Of a DNA stretch of 64,000 bases, positions 1 to 8,767 are shown piece by piece. Location: positions 150,918 to 214,917 of the forward strand of contig JXCB02000044.1 of NCBI GenBank assembly GCA_000828075.3, read 5' to 3'. The stretch comes from Tolypothrix campylonemoides VB511288 (GTDB taxonomy: Bacteria; Cyanobacteriota; Cyanobacteriia; Cyanobacteriales; Nostocaceae). How positions within the stretch are numbered: the stretch's first letter is position 1; each line of letters opens with the position of its first letter. Under the pieces are notes generated by a model. The model ran no database searches, was not told the DNA's origin, and was given only the letters and a program-made list of their open reading frames with translations. The translations under genes were made by a program, and so were the position numbers.

Positions 1-105
1 TTCGGGACTGGGGCTTCGGCAGATGTAGTGTTTTAGGACAAGTTTGTTGAATCAGATTCTTACCCTGTAGCTAATCGCTCATCCCCAGTCCCTTTCCTTA
101 AAAAA

Positions 106-133
106 AGCCCAGAACCTTTGTCAGTTCCGGGCT
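106..133 (-). terminator. Rho-independent terminator, minus strand
   Basis: A 10-bp stem (106-115 with 124-133, one A/C mismatch) is followed, in the minus-strand direction, by a run of seven U residues. Its 5' arm on the minus strand can instead pair with 163-171 (nine perfect base pairs), so two folds compete. It would end a transcript coming from the right; no minus-strand protein gene lies there, which suggests a small RNA. Confidence 0.6.
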
Positions 134-244
134 TTAACGATTCATCGACATGACGCGACTTACCCGGAACTTATTCTGGGGTAAAAGTAAAAGCCATAAA
201 ACCAGCTACTGAAATAAGTCATCACGATGAAATTTCACTCCTTA

Positions 245-335
245 AAAAACAAAAACCGCAGAGTTCACTCTGCGGTTCACCGGGCGGCTTCCATAAGGAA
301 ACTTGACTCACTCCCGGTGAACCACCCTAAACCAA
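245..335 (-). ncRNA. Candidate small structured RNA ending in a terminator
   Basis: Read on the minus strand, an 11-bp perfect stem (313-323 with 274-284) capped by a small inner hairpin is followed directly by a perfect 10-bp terminator stem (268-277 with 254-263) and a U-rich tail. The end of the first stem overlaps the start of the terminator stem by four bases, so the two helices partly compete. This is the layout of a bacterial small RNA or attenuator. The short plus-strand reading frame across it (227-412) is made of these hairpins and is not a credible gene. No family recognised; promoter not identified with confidence. Confidence 0.4.
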
Positions 336-685
336 AAATAAAAATAGGAACTGCTGCTGATCATTTGTCAGACGTTTTCTTGAATAATTTAATTTACACT
401 CATGTTTTCTGACGTTAGCATAGGAAACAAGTCGCGTCAAGACCACCAGAACTAAAAAAAAAGGGTTAAACTCAGTACAATTCTGGCAATCAAAACTTAT
501 TGCTGCTGGCTATCATCTCATTTACAGAACTTTAAAAATATTTTATTTTACAGAACATGGAGAAAGAATGAATGTATGAATGCTAAATGAGAAATTGGTG
601 TGGACTGCTCATTTCATAATTTATCATTCATCATTTTGACCTCATAATTGACTGCATTAACACTTAAAGATAACCAAGTATTATT
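336..685. other. Intergenic, no gene seen
   Basis: A+T-rich stretch between the structured RNA region and the first protein gene. An 11-bp inverted repeat pairs 151-161 with 429-439 across the RNA region. No reading frame or RNA gene is supported in the rest. Confidence 0.5.
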
Positions 686-1177
686 ATGCCCAGTACCAAA
701 ATTTTAACCGCATCTTTCAATTATCAAGGAGTTTACCCCTGCCCGGTCTGTCGTGTAGGTAAGATTAGTCATATGCCACTCATGGAGGCTATGTCTTGTG
801 ACTTCTGTCAACAAATTTTTACTGTCAATGTAGAACAACAACAAATTAAAATGCCATCCAGACAACCGCCCCTCATTTGGCATTGGAATGGCTTTAATTG
901 GACAGAAGCGCAAATAGAAGGTGTAGAATTTGGTTGGGGCTATGTGATAGCTGCTGCTGCTTTTGTACTCCTGCCAACGACTTTAATTGGGATAGTGGCT
1001 TATAATTTCCCACCCCATCCAGCAACTCCCCTATCTTGGCTACCATATATCTGGACGATATTAACTCTTTTGTCGCATCTCATAATTATTGTTTGGCTTT
1101 TTATTGAAATTTATCAAATTCCACTTATGGCATACTGGCGAGCTATACAACAGCGTTTCCTAGGTCGCGAAAATTAA
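686..1177 (+). CDS. Zinc-ribbon protein with two membrane segments
   Basis: 163 residues. Near the N-terminus two CxxC pairs (C19/C22 and C38/C41) form a likely zinc ribbon. Two hydrophobic stretches follow (about 84-108 and 121-146), so the protein is probably anchored in a membrane with the zinc domain on one side. The family is not recognised; a conserved cyanobacterial hypothetical is likely. No convincing Shine-Dalgarno sequence precedes the ATG, but the frame is clean and no overlapping frame competes. Function unknown; the zinc ribbon could bind nucleic acid or protein. Confidence 0.7.
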   Translation: MPSTKILTASFNYQGVYPCPVCRVGKISHMPLMEAMSCDFCQQIFTVNVEQQQIKMPSRQPPLIWHWNGFNWTEAQIEGVEFGWGYVIAAAAFVLLPTTLIGIVAYNFPPHPATPLSWLPYIWTILTLLSHLIIIVWLFIEIYQIPLMAYWRAIQQRFLGREN

Positions 1178-1805
1178 GAAAGACTTGCTGTTGAGCCAAG
1201 TAGAAGAATTATTTAAATAGTTTAGAGCGGATGACTTAACAACAGATAGTGGAAAATCTAGTGCAGTAGACGTGGAAATAACAACACAGTAAAAAAACAA
1301 CAAAAGCCTGATGCAATCAGTGTTATTTGCTTCAATATAGCTGTCTTCTTACAGTAGGACTTTGCTTAACTTTCCCAGCTAAATGGCGATAGTTATATCT
1401 GTGTCTAACAAATGTTAGCAGCTATGCAAAAATTGGAGAAACTGCGCCTACTTAATAAAATTTACAAAATACGAAAATAAATGACACAATGTTAAGGAAT
1501 ATATCATTTTTAACAGTTTTAAAAAGCAATTAAAATTCAAACTTATGTAAACTATAGAGTATGAAACGTGGCTATAGGATGCTTGTTGTATTTTCCAAAG
1601 AAAAACTGCATCTGGTAGCATATGAGTATGGCGTAGTAAAACAGAAAGTTACTGTCGCTCAAGTGTGCTCTCAAGCTTTGCAAATAAGACTGAGAAGTCT
1701 CGGCTTTTCGCTAAAATTACCGAACAGCAAAAAAGTTTGACAAATAATTCTGTCGCTAATCGGTTGCATCACTCATAATTAAGATAATTTCCACTGAAAC
1801 GTCTT
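1178..1805. other. Intergenic region, 628 bp
   Basis: Mostly A+T-rich sequence. A 59-codon plus-strand frame (ATG 1561, stop 1738-1740) is present but lacks a ribosome binding site and resembles no family I know, so I do not call it. A weak hairpin lies near 1689-1705. Otherwise nothing is seen. Confidence 0.5.
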
Positions 1806-2453
1806 ATGAGCGAGTTGGAGCAGTACTATAGAGTTTTGGAATTAGAGCCTGGGGCAACATTGGACGAAGTGACCCAAGCTTATAAAGATTTGGCTTTTGT
1901 GTGGCATCCCGATCGCCTTCCAAAAGACAATACGCGCTTACAAGAGAAAGCGCAAAAAAAGCTACAAGACATTAATGAGGCTCGTGAAAAATTGCGCCTC
2001 TTAAAAATGAAGTATCAAACGTTACATCATCAAGCACCACCTGCACACAAACAGCCAACCCAAAAAACCCATCAACCACCAAAGCAAAACCCGGACTTAA
2101 GTGGAAAAGACTTTAGTCGGGCAAACTTACAAGGCAGAGATTTATCTGGTAGAAACCTGAGTTATGCGAACTTGTGTGGTGCAAACCTCAGTGATACGTT
2201 TATGCACAAAGCAAATCTTACAGGTGCAAATTTGTCTGAGGCAAATTTATTTAGAGCTAACCTACTTTTAGCCGACTTGAGAGAAGCCAATTTACGTGCT
2301 GCTAACTTAATTGGAGCAGATTTGAGCGGAGCAGATTTGCGGGGAGCAAATTTAACAGGAGCGCGTATTCGTTCTGGTGACAGACTTCTTGTTAAACTGA
2401 TTGGAGCTAACTTGGTTGGCGCAATCATGCCTGATGGCAAAATTTACGAATAA
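1806..2453 (+). CDS. J-domain protein with C-terminal pentapeptide repeats
   Basis: 215 residues. Residues 4-68 are a DnaJ-type J domain with the HPD tripeptide at 34-36, needed to stimulate the ATPase of a DnaK/Hsp70 partner. A proline/glutamine-rich linker (about 73-93) leads into pentapeptide repeats of the A(N/D)Lxx type from about residue 97 to 207, expected to fold as a right-handed quadrilateral beta helix. The zinc and substrate domains of true DnaJ are absent, so this is a specialised J-protein, probably presenting a particular client. The J-domain/pentapeptide combination is known in cyanobacteria. The next gene starts 8 bp downstream on the same strand. Confidence 0.85.
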   Translation: MSELEQYYRVLELEPGATLDEVTQAYKDLAFVWHPDRLPKDNTRLQEKAQKKLQDINEAREKLRLLKMKYQTLHHQAPPAHKQPTQKTHQPPKQNPDLSGKDFSRANLQGRDLSGRNLSYANLCGANLSDTFMHKANLTGANLSEANLFRANLLLADLREANLRAANLIGADLSGADLRGANLTGARIRSGDRLLVKLIGANLVGAIMPDGKIYE

Positions 2454-2461
2454 GTACGACA

Positions 2462-3286
2462 ATGAACGTTGCGATTATTGGTTGCGGATATGTCGGTTGT
2501 GCAGTTGCTCAATATTGGCAACAAAAGATGAGCTTTGTCGTCACCGCCACCACAACCACTCCTGAACGTGTCCCAGAATTACAAACAGTAGCCCAACAAG
2601 TCGTAGTAGTACAAGGAAACGACTCAGACTTGCTCAAATCAGTTTTGAGAAATCAAGATGTTGTGCTTTTGAGTGTCGGTGCAAAAAGTGCCGATGTTTA
2701 CGAAGAAACTTATCTACACACTGCTCAAACTTTAGTCTCTGTCTTAAAGCAGATTCCTAGTGTGGGACAACTGATATATACAGGGAGTTACGCTGTTTAT
2801 GGTGACAGGAACGGAGAGTGGGTAGATGAAGAATCACTGATTGCACCCGCTCACCAAAATGGGCAAATTCTTAGCGATACTGAGCAAGTTTTACTCTCAG
2901 GATCAAGTGAAAACCTCCGTGTTTGTATTTTGCGATTAGGAGGAATTTATGGTCCAGGTCGAGAACTGGTAAAAATATTTGGTCGGTATGCTGGTACAAC
3001 TCGACCTGGCAATGGCAAGGATACAACAAATTGGATTCACCTTGATGACATTATTGGTGGTATTAGGTTTGCCCGCCGGAATCGACTGCAAGGCATCTAT
3101 AACTTAGTTGATGATGCGCATCTGACAACTGGAGAATTACTTGAACGTGTGTGTGAAAGACACAATCTACCTAAAGTTATATGGGATTCTTCCCAAGAGA
3201 GTAAGCGCCCATATAATGCCAAGGTGTCTAATAAAAAGATAAAAGACGCAGGATACAAATTGATTCATCCACAGATGATATTTTAA
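2462..3286 (+). CDS. NAD-dependent epimerase/SDR-like protein
   Basis: 274 residues. The N-terminus has a Rossmann nucleotide-binding motif, GCGYVG at 7-12, followed by an extended-SDR pattern with a YTGSYAVYG segment and a later LRLGGIYGPGR segment typical of sugar-nucleotide epimerase-like proteins. Substrate unknown. It starts 8 bp after the J-protein gene and probably shares its transcript. The usual YxxxK catalytic pair of SDR enzymes is not evident, so it may be an atypical, regulatory or YeeZ-like member. The short reverse-strand frames here are shadows. Confidence 0.8.
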   Translation: MNVAIIGCGYVGCAVAQYWQQKMSFVVTATTTTPERVPELQTVAQQVVVVQGNDSDLLKSVLRNQDVVLLSVGAKSADVYEETYLHTAQTLVSVLKQIPSVGQLIYTGSYAVYGDRNGEWVDEESLIAPAHQNGQILSDTEQVLLSGSSENLRVCILRLGGIYGPGRELVKIFGRYAGTTRPGNGKDTTNWIHLDDIIGGIRFARRNRLQGIYNLVDDAHLTTGELLERVCERHNLPKVIWDSSQESKRPYNAKVSNKKIKDAGYKLIHPQMIF

Positions 3287-3340
3287 AACAGTTCTTGCTC
3301 TGCGCCAAGAGCGCCTTAGCGGTTCTTTACTCTTAAACAT

Positions 3341-4255
3341 ATGATTACTCAAGATAAAACAACATCTCCAACCCAGTTTTACACCTGGAAAAATTATCGC
3401 TGCGCTTACGAAGTTCATAATCCAACCCATTCAACCCCCGAAGGTATTCCCCTATTGTTAATTCACCCCATTGGTGTTGGCTTATCACGCCAATTTTGGC
3501 AGAGGTTTTGCCGCGAATGGTATCAACAAGATCATCGCAATTCAATTTACAACCCCGATTTGTTGGGATGCGGTGAAAGCGATATGCCTCATGTGGCTTA
3601 TACTCCCAAAGATTGGGCGCAACAGTTGCAACACTTTTTACAAACGGTCGTCCAGAAACCTGTCATTTTGGTAGTACAAGGTGCTTTATTTCCGGTTGCA
3701 ATAGAATTAGTTAAAAAAGAACCAAATTTAATTGCTGGGCTTATATTAGCTGGTCCTCCAGCTTGGGCAATCATTACAAAAGAAACGTCCCAATGGCAAG
3801 ATAAACTCATTTGGAATCTGTTAAATTCGCCTTTGGGTAATGCTTTTTATCGATATGCTCGAAGAGAAAAGTTTTTGCGTGATTTCTCAACACGTCAATT
3901 GTTTGACTCAGCCGAAGCTGTTGATGCTGAATGGTTAAAGACCTTGGAACAAGGTGCAGAAAATCCGGAAAGTCGTCATGCAGTGTTTTCTTTCTTGGCT
4001 GGTTTTTGGCGCAAAGATTATAGTCAAGCTATTGCTTCTATCAAGCAACCTACTTTGGTAGTTGTGGGGGAAACAGCATCAAGTATTAGCCAAGAAGGTA
4101 AACAGGAAACACCAGATGAACGCTTGGCTGATTATCTAACCTGTTTACCTCAAGGACGTGGAATTAAAATGCCTGGTCGGAATGTTTTGCCATACGAATC
4201 AACTACTGAGTTTGTTAAGGAAATTGCACCATTTATCAATCAGGGTTTGAGGTAA
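3341..4255 (+). CDS. Alpha/beta-hydrolase fold protein lacking the usual nucleophile
   Basis: 304 residues. The pattern is that of an alpha/beta hydrolase: an oxyanion-hole region LLLIHPIGVG, then NPDLLGCGESD, then a strand leading to the nucleophile elbow. The elbow reads VVQGALFPVA instead of the usual GxSxG, which aligns glycine with the catalytic serine. It may therefore be non-catalytic or use another chemistry. The lid and the C-terminal strand (PTLVVVGETASS) are intact and length is normal, so this is not simple decay. It follows the SDR gene by 54 bp on the same strand. Confidence 0.75.
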   Translation: MITQDKTTSPTQFYTWKNYRCAYEVHNPTHSTPEGIPLLLIHPIGVGLSRQFWQRFCREWYQQDHRNSIYNPDLLGCGESDMPHVAYTPKDWAQQLQHFLQTVVQKPVILVVQGALFPVAIELVKKEPNLIAGLILAGPPAWAIITKETSQWQDKLIWNLLNSPLGNAFYRYARREKFLRDFSTRQLFDSAEAVDAEWLKTLEQGAENPESRHAVFSFLAGFWRKDYSQAIASIKQPTLVVVGETASSISQEGKQETPDERLADYLTCLPQGRGIKMPGRNVLPYESTTEFVKEIAPFINQGLR

Positions 4256-4375
4256 GTGACACCGCGTAGATGCAATCCAAGCACTCTGTTGATTTTAGAA
4301 CATCCGTGAGAAAATTATTGATGCGTTGGCAAGAGGAAATGTACAGGCATCAAAAGCTCAAGATCACATCGTCAA

Positions 4376-4957
4376 ATGTATGAACCGTTTTACAAATTTA
4401 TTCAACAGCTTTTGCCTGAATTCAACATTGACTTAACGCTTGTTGAGCCACTGCTAGAGTCAAGAAAGGTTTATAAGGGAGAATTCTTGTTTGGAGAGGG
4501 GGATATTTGTGAGTTTCTGGGCTTGACGCTAAAAGGTTGTCTGAGAACTTTTTTTCTAAAAGACGCAAAAGAGTTCACTCTGTTCTTCCACCCTGAACAT
4601 CAACCAGTCGGTGACTACGAAAGTTTCTGCAAGCAACAACCCGCGTGTTTTTCCTGTCAAGCGATCGAGGACTCTGAGGTACTGATCGTCAACCATCAGC
4701 TATTTCACCTTCTTGAAGTAGCGCCAGATGGTCAAAAATTCCTGAGACTCCATGCTGAGAGTCTTGCGTTTATGCTGCGGGATAAATTGCTTTCTCTTTT
4801 TAGGGATACGCCTGAACAGCGTTATCTCAACCTTATTCAAACTGAACCTGAACTCTTGCAGCGCATTCCTCAATACTATCTAGCCTCATATCTTGGTATT
4901 GAGCCAGAATCCTTGAGTCGATTGAAAAGGAGAGTTCATCAGCAGAAGGTTTCTTAA
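4376..4957 (+). CDS. Crp/Fnr-family transcriptional regulator
   Basis: 193 residues. Residues about 20-120 form a cyclic-nucleotide-binding-type beta barrel (KGEFLFGEGDICEFLGL and following). The C-terminal segment RIPQYYLASYLGIEPESLSR is the short winged-helix DNA-binding region, as in the small Crp-like regulators that often precede oxidoreductase or NTF2-like genes. The ligand-binding Arg-Ser signature of cAMP receptors is not clear, so the effector is unknown. The next gene (NTF2-like) begins 71 bp downstream in the same direction and may be a target. Confidence 0.8.
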   Translation: MYEPFYKFIQQLLPEFNIDLTLVEPLLESRKVYKGEFLFGEGDICEFLGLTLKGCLRTFFLKDAKEFTLFFHPEHQPVGDYESFCKQQPACFSCQAIEDSEVLIVNHQLFHLLEVAPDGQKFLRLHAESLAFMLRDKLLSLFRDTPEQRYLNLIQTEPELLQRIPQYYLASYLGIEPESLSRLKRRVHQQKVS

Positions 4958-5028
4958 CCCAAGTCAATGCAGGTGATGGGCTTACGAGGTAAATTCGCAA
5001 CGAAACACTTAAAACATCAAAACCTGCA

Positions 5029-5460
5029 ATGTCATTAGAACAGAATAAATCCATTGTTTTGCAAGCCTACGAAGCCTTTGATCAAGGAGACATCGAAAAA
5101 GGTAGAGCGTTTGTTGCCCCAGATATTATCGGCTGTGTAATGGGGAGCGATGAACTCAAAGGGGCTGATGCCTTTTTTGAGTATGCACTGATGATGCGTG
5201 CGGCTTTCCCAGATGGTCGCCACACTTTTGAAGATGTGATAGCTGAAGGCGATAAAGTCGTCACCCGTGGGATGTTCAGTGGAACTCATCAAGGAGAAAT
5301 TATGGGCATTCTGCCGACAGGAAAGCAGGTCACGTTTTCAGTCATTCATATTGATCGCGTCATGGATGGCAAAGTTGTAGAACATTGGGGGCAAGGTGAC
5401 ACGATGGCCTTGATGCAGCAGTTAGGCGTAGTACTTTCATCAAAGTCTGACAGAGATTAA
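5029..5460 (+). CDS. SnoaL/NTF2-like ester cyclase family protein
   Basis: 143 residues with the alpha+beta barrel pattern of SnoaL-like proteins: an N-terminal helix (NKSIVLQAYEAFDQGD), a central stretch with AFPDGRHTFEDVIAEGDKVV and a C-terminal GKVVEHWGQGD motif. Members bind small hydrophobic molecules or act as cyclases/isomerases; the substrate here is unknown. It lies just downstream of the Crp-like regulator on the same strand. Two more NTF2-like genes and one fragment of the fold occur elsewhere in the window, an unusual number. Confidence 0.8.
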   Translation: MSLEQNKSIVLQAYEAFDQGDIEKGRAFVAPDIIGCVMGSDELKGADAFFEYALMMRAAFPDGRHTFEDVIAEGDKVVTRGMFSGTHQGEIMGILPTGKQVTFSVIHIDRVMDGKVVEHWGQGDTMALMQQLGVVLSSKSDRD

Positions 5461-5527
5461 CTGTTCTAAGACTGTCGTAGTTTTTACATTAAGAGCGTTA
5501 TTCCAGAAGTTTATAGCGTTATAGTTC

Positions 5528-5559
5528 GTAGTTGCGCTTTAGCGCTAAAGCGCGACTAC
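5528..5559. repeat. Perfect palindrome between convergent genes
   Basis: A 20-bp perfect palindrome (GCGCTTTAGCGCTAAAGCGC, 5534-5553) extended by GTAG/CTAC flanks sits between two convergent genes. It is probably a dispersed repeat that can also act as a two-way terminator or RNA-stabilising hairpin. Confidence 0.6.
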
Positions 5560-5609
5560 AACCTTTTCTTGCGATACGAATTTATCAAATGCAGTACTTA
5601 GCGCGATAT

Positions 5610-6644
5610 TCACGTAGCCAGAGAAGTGCCGATTCTTGGAAGTTCCTTATTTGAGTACCCTTTGGAGAGGTTTGGTGTTAGTATTTCTGGCCAGCTTTCA
5701 AAATTGCGCCTCACCCAATCCATACCAACTTCGTTGTTTAGCTTAATTTTTTGGGGCGTATTCGAGTAAATCTTGCCTAGGATATCGCTATCTTGCTCAA
5801 CTATAACCTTGGCAAAGTTGAGAAATGTCTGCCCGAAAACCTTAAATGCAGGGTTTTTAACTAAGCCATACATCAATATGTAAGTTCGTGTCCGAGTTTT
5901 AGACTCTGGGACAAACAAGTGAATTTGAGTAACTTTACCTAGTCCGTTTTGCGCATGAAGTATGACTAAAGATGGAAAGTAATTTTCCAAATGAGCTTTA
6001 AGAACTTTTGGTAGCAGCAACAAACCAGGATTTTTCAGTTTTTCACCCAAGCTAGCTGCTGTGGGCATACTGTAAAAAGCATGCGAATGATGACCGTTAT
6101 CCTGAAAATTTTCAAAATGCACTTCCTCAATCCTAAATAAAGGTCGATGGGTACCGTTTTGGTGATTGTAGTCATGCATAACGAGCAGCATACTCAGCAA
6201 ATCAGTCTCCACGCTAGTATCAGCTGTATGACCGATAAATTCATATTGCGAGGCAATTTCATTAAGGATATTGGGAATCGGTATTTTGGGTTCAAAGCCA
6301 CCGTATGACCAAATAAAATCATCTTGAATAATCAGTTCTAACGGTTCCAGTTGCGGCAGAGTTTTCTTGTTGGAACGTGGCAAAATCGTGCAGCCTTCAC
6401 CATCAAACTCAAGTGCATGAAAAGGACAGACTACTACACTCGTTTTATCTTTACGTTCTTGACACCACCCTTCAGACAACATAGCTCCCATATGCGGACA
6501 CGCGTTGGGTAGGGCATTCACCTTGCCAGTTTTATCTTGCCAAAGTACATAATCAGTTCCGTAAAGGGATACTTTTTTTGGCTTGTTGATTTCCAACATA
6601 GACTTGTGTGCTAATAGCCAAGGCGCACCAGCAAGCATACACAT
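5610..6644 (-). CDS. Rieske-type non-heme iron oxygenase
   Basis: 344 residues. A Rieske [2Fe-2S] site is visible as C49-x-H51 and C73-x2-H76. Further on, D158-x2-H161-x4-H166 matches the mononuclear-iron ligands of ring-hydroxylating oxygenase alpha subunits, so both metal centres are present. Such enzymes take electrons from a ferredoxin and hydroxylate or demethylate hydrophobic substrates; the substrate cannot be told. An AGGAG element lies about 10 bases before the start codon. No reductase gene is adjacent, so a housekeeping ferredoxin is likely. Upstream is a repeat-rich gap. Confidence 0.8.
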   Translation of the reverse strand: MCMLAGAPWLLAHKSMLEINKPKKVSLYGTDYVLWQDKTGKVNALPNACPHMGAMLSEGWCQERKDKTSVVVCPFHALEFDGEGCTILPRSNKKTLPQLEPLELIIQDDFIWSYGGFEPKIPIPNILNEIASQYEFIGHTADTSVETDLLSMLLVMHDYNHQNGTHRPLFRIEEVHFENFQDNGHHSHAFYSMPTAASLGEKLKNPGLLLLPKVLKAHLENYFPSLVILHAQNGLGKVTQIHLFVPESKTRTRTYILMYGLVKNPAFKVFGQTFLNFAKVIVEQDSDILGKIYSNTPQKIKLNNEVGMDWVRRNFESWPEILTPNLSKGYSNKELPRIGTSLAT

Positions 6645-6810
6645 CGGTGTTGGTCTCCTGATTTACTAGTAGTTTGTGAATTTTGATTTGAGGAGTTTGT
6701 AGTTGCACACGCCTTTGCCAGTCCAAATTTGACGCAAGCAGATTTTGCTTGCGGTGGATGTGGCATATATCTGATATCAGGTTCGGTCGATTACTTATCA
6801 TTCCTGAAGA

Positions 6811-6879
6811 ACCCCACCCCGCCAAAGCTGCGCTTAGGCTCCCCTCCCCGCTCGCGGGGAGGGGATTAAGGGGTGGGGT
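6811..6879. repeat. Nested C-run/G-run palindromic repeat
   Basis: Outer arms ACCCCACCCC (6811-6820) and GGGGTGGGGT (6870-6879) are perfectly complementary and enclose inner arms CCCCTCCCC/GGGGAGGGG (6841-6849, 6856-6864) with a GCTCGC loop. The same architecture recurs inside trmFO (34038-34094) and around 58475-58525. The rest of 6645-7031 holds no gene. Confidence 0.75.
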
Positions 6880-7031
6880 GCAGTCAACGTGGGAATTATA
6901 ACTAATTAGCCGAACATGATCTGACCTGTGTTGAAATGCCTGCTACGGCAAGTCAACTAGGCTCAGGTGCGCTTCGTAAAATAAAATGTGACTAATTATT
7001 CGCTTTTATTATAATTTATGAGTAATAATTC

Positions 7032-7988
7032 ATGTTTGTCAAGAGGATTGGTGACGAGCGAAGGGGTGCAAGGGTGAATTCAAATAAAAAGGCATCCATG
7101 CGCCGTCAGCCCAAGCAAAAGCGCAGCCAAGAGCGTATCGAACGCATTCTAGATGCAGCAGCTGAGGTCTTTGATCAAGTGGGTTTTGAGGCGGCGACAA
7201 CTCATGCGATCGCTGCTCGTGCTGACACAGCTATAGGTTCGCTTTACCAGTTTTTTCCAGATAAATTGGCAATTTTCCACGCTTTGGAATTGCGTCACGT
7301 CGAGCGAGTCCACACTGTATGGGCTAAGCTGAATCAGCCAGAAATCATTCAACTGCCTTTTGAGAGATTTATCCGAACTTTGGCAGGAGCATTCCAGAAA
7401 CTTTTTGAGCAACCCACTTGTCGGATGGTCTTTGTGCAGTACTTCACATCCCGAACCATCTTTCAAAATATTGATGATAGCTTTACCGAGGAAGCCATCA
7501 ATTTTATGGCAAAACTGCTGCAAAAGCGCAATCCAGCATTAAGTCCTGAACTTTGCCATTTACTGGCGCAAGTCTGCACCCATGGCTATAATACTTTGCT
7601 ACTCTTGGCACTACGCAGCAATGAAACTCACCGCCAGCAGATTTTTGAGCAAATCGAGGCGCTGCTGATTGCATACTTACAGCCTCATGTTGGGGATGAA
7701 GTTTTGCACAATAAAGTAATGATAGTAATGAAATGCCCGCACTGTGACGGAGAGCGCATTTCTAAAAATGGGCATCGTCATGGTAAGCAGCGTTATCTTT
7801 GCAAAGACTGCGGTAAGCAATTCCCTGAGGCTTATTCGTTACAAGGATACGGCGATGAAGTGAAGCAGCAATGCTTGGAACTGTATCGCGATGGTGTTGG
7901 TTTTCGGGAGATTGAAAGAAAAACCGGAGTTTCCCATAATACGGTAATTAACTGGGTGAAGCAGAGTCACAAAAATAAAGAGGACTAA
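7032..7988 (+). CDS. TetR-family regulator fused to an InsA-like zinc-ribbon/HTH module
   Basis: 318 residues made of two unrelated parts. Residues about 24-225 are a TetR regulator: the HTH contains AAAEVFDQVGFEAATTHAIA and GSLYQFFPDK, followed by an all-helical ligand domain. From M233 the sequence becomes a separate module with CPHC and CKDC zinc-ribbon pairs and a homeodomain-like HTH (GFREIERKTGVSHNTVINW), as in InsA of IS1-family transposons. The InsA part has its own ATG at 7728. No InsB catalytic part follows. Most likely an IS fragment read through from tetR; a real fused regulator is possible. The start at 7032 is uncertain; M at 7098 may also serve. Confidence 0.75.
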   Translation: MFVKRIGDERRGARVNSNKKASMRRQPKQKRSQERIERILDAAAEVFDQVGFEAATTHAIAARADTAIGSLYQFFPDKLAIFHALELRHVERVHTVWAKLNQPEIIQLPFERFIRTLAGAFQKLFEQPTCRMVFVQYFTSRTIFQNIDDSFTEEAINFMAKLLQKRNPALSPELCHLLAQVCTHGYNTLLLLALRSNETHRQQIFEQIEALLIAYLQPHVGDEVLHNKVMIVMKCPHCDGERISKNGHRHGKQRYLCKDCGKQFPEAYSLQGYGDEVKQQCLELYRDGVGFREIERKTGVSHNTVINWVKQSHKNKED

Positions 7989-8042
7989 ATCCTTGTTTAA
8001 GCAACAAACGAAGGACTGAAGTCCTCACTACAAACAAGCTAT

Positions 8043-8645
8043 TCAAAATTCGCCTTTTTTCCAACGCAGAGTAGCTTGTGCAATGCGTTGTCCAAACTTT
8101 TCAGCAGTGAGGCGATCGCCCGAATCTAGTAGTGCTTCTTTGCCACTCATATCCATTTGGGATTGTCCCATCACACCTAAGAACGAGCCAAGACGATTTA
8201 CACCGTCAGTCTTACCCAGGTAGTGACTAGGCATTTCTCCAGGGCTGACCCAAATCATACTATGCTGGGCAGCATTAATTGCCAAGTACAGCAATGTTCC
8301 TTGTTTATCTCCACTTGGGGAACTGGAATGGGTGAAACCTCCAGCAACTTTATCTTTCCAGTTTTGAGCAAACCAGACTTCACTAGCTCCGTCAATGAAA
8401 GCCTTAAATTGAGCAGCAACACCACCCATATATGTGGGAGAGCCAAAAACAATTGCATCGGCTAAATCCAGCTTCTCCATAATTGTTGGGTCTTGCCAAC
8501 GACCATTGACAATTTGTTCTCCTGTAATTCGCAGCATTTCAACGGCGGTTCCTGAGACTTGACTAGCGCCAGAAGCAACTGCCTCAGCCATCAAGTGAGT
8601 ATGACCAGAACCGGAGAAATAGACAATAGCAACCGTAATCGTCAT
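8043..8645 (-). CDS. Flavodoxin-fold NAD(P)H:quinone oxidoreductase (WrbA-like)
   Basis: About 200 residues from the preferred start MTITVAIVYFSG (8645; an upstream ATG at 8660 is less likely). The FMN phosphate loop SGSGHT follows the first strand, and FGSPTYMGGVAAQFKAFID is the second flavin-contact region, typical of the WrbA/flavodoxin_2-type family that reduces quinones by two electrons. It is divergently transcribed from the AraC-family gene at 8768, a layout in which the AraC protein usually controls the enzyme gene. Confidence 0.85.
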   Translation of the reverse strand: MTITVAIVYFSGSGHTHLMAEAVASGASQVSGTAVEMLRITGEQIVNGRWQDPTIMEKLDLADAIVFGSPTYMGGVAAQFKAFIDGASEVWFAQNWKDKVAGGFTHSSSPSGDKQGTLLYLAINAAQHSMIWVSPGEMPSHYLGKTDGVNRLGSFLGVMGQSQMDMSGKEALLDSGDRLTAEKFGQRIAQATLRWKKGEF

Positions 8646-8767
8646 CAATAAATCTCTCAAGAATTTGTCTAATAAATTTGTAATATTTAACTAGTTGGAC
8701 AAACAATGATAGAAACGCCATAAATTATGTCCGAACGTCCAATTTCTCTATTTCCTCTGGTGAGCCA

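Noticed and set aside
227-412. 61-residue plus-strand frame
   Set aside because: It is built of terminator hairpins and has no family resemblance or ribosome binding site.
1561-1740. 59-codon frame in the gap before the J-protein gene
   Set aside because: No Shine-Dalgarno sequence and no recognisable domain; could be chance.
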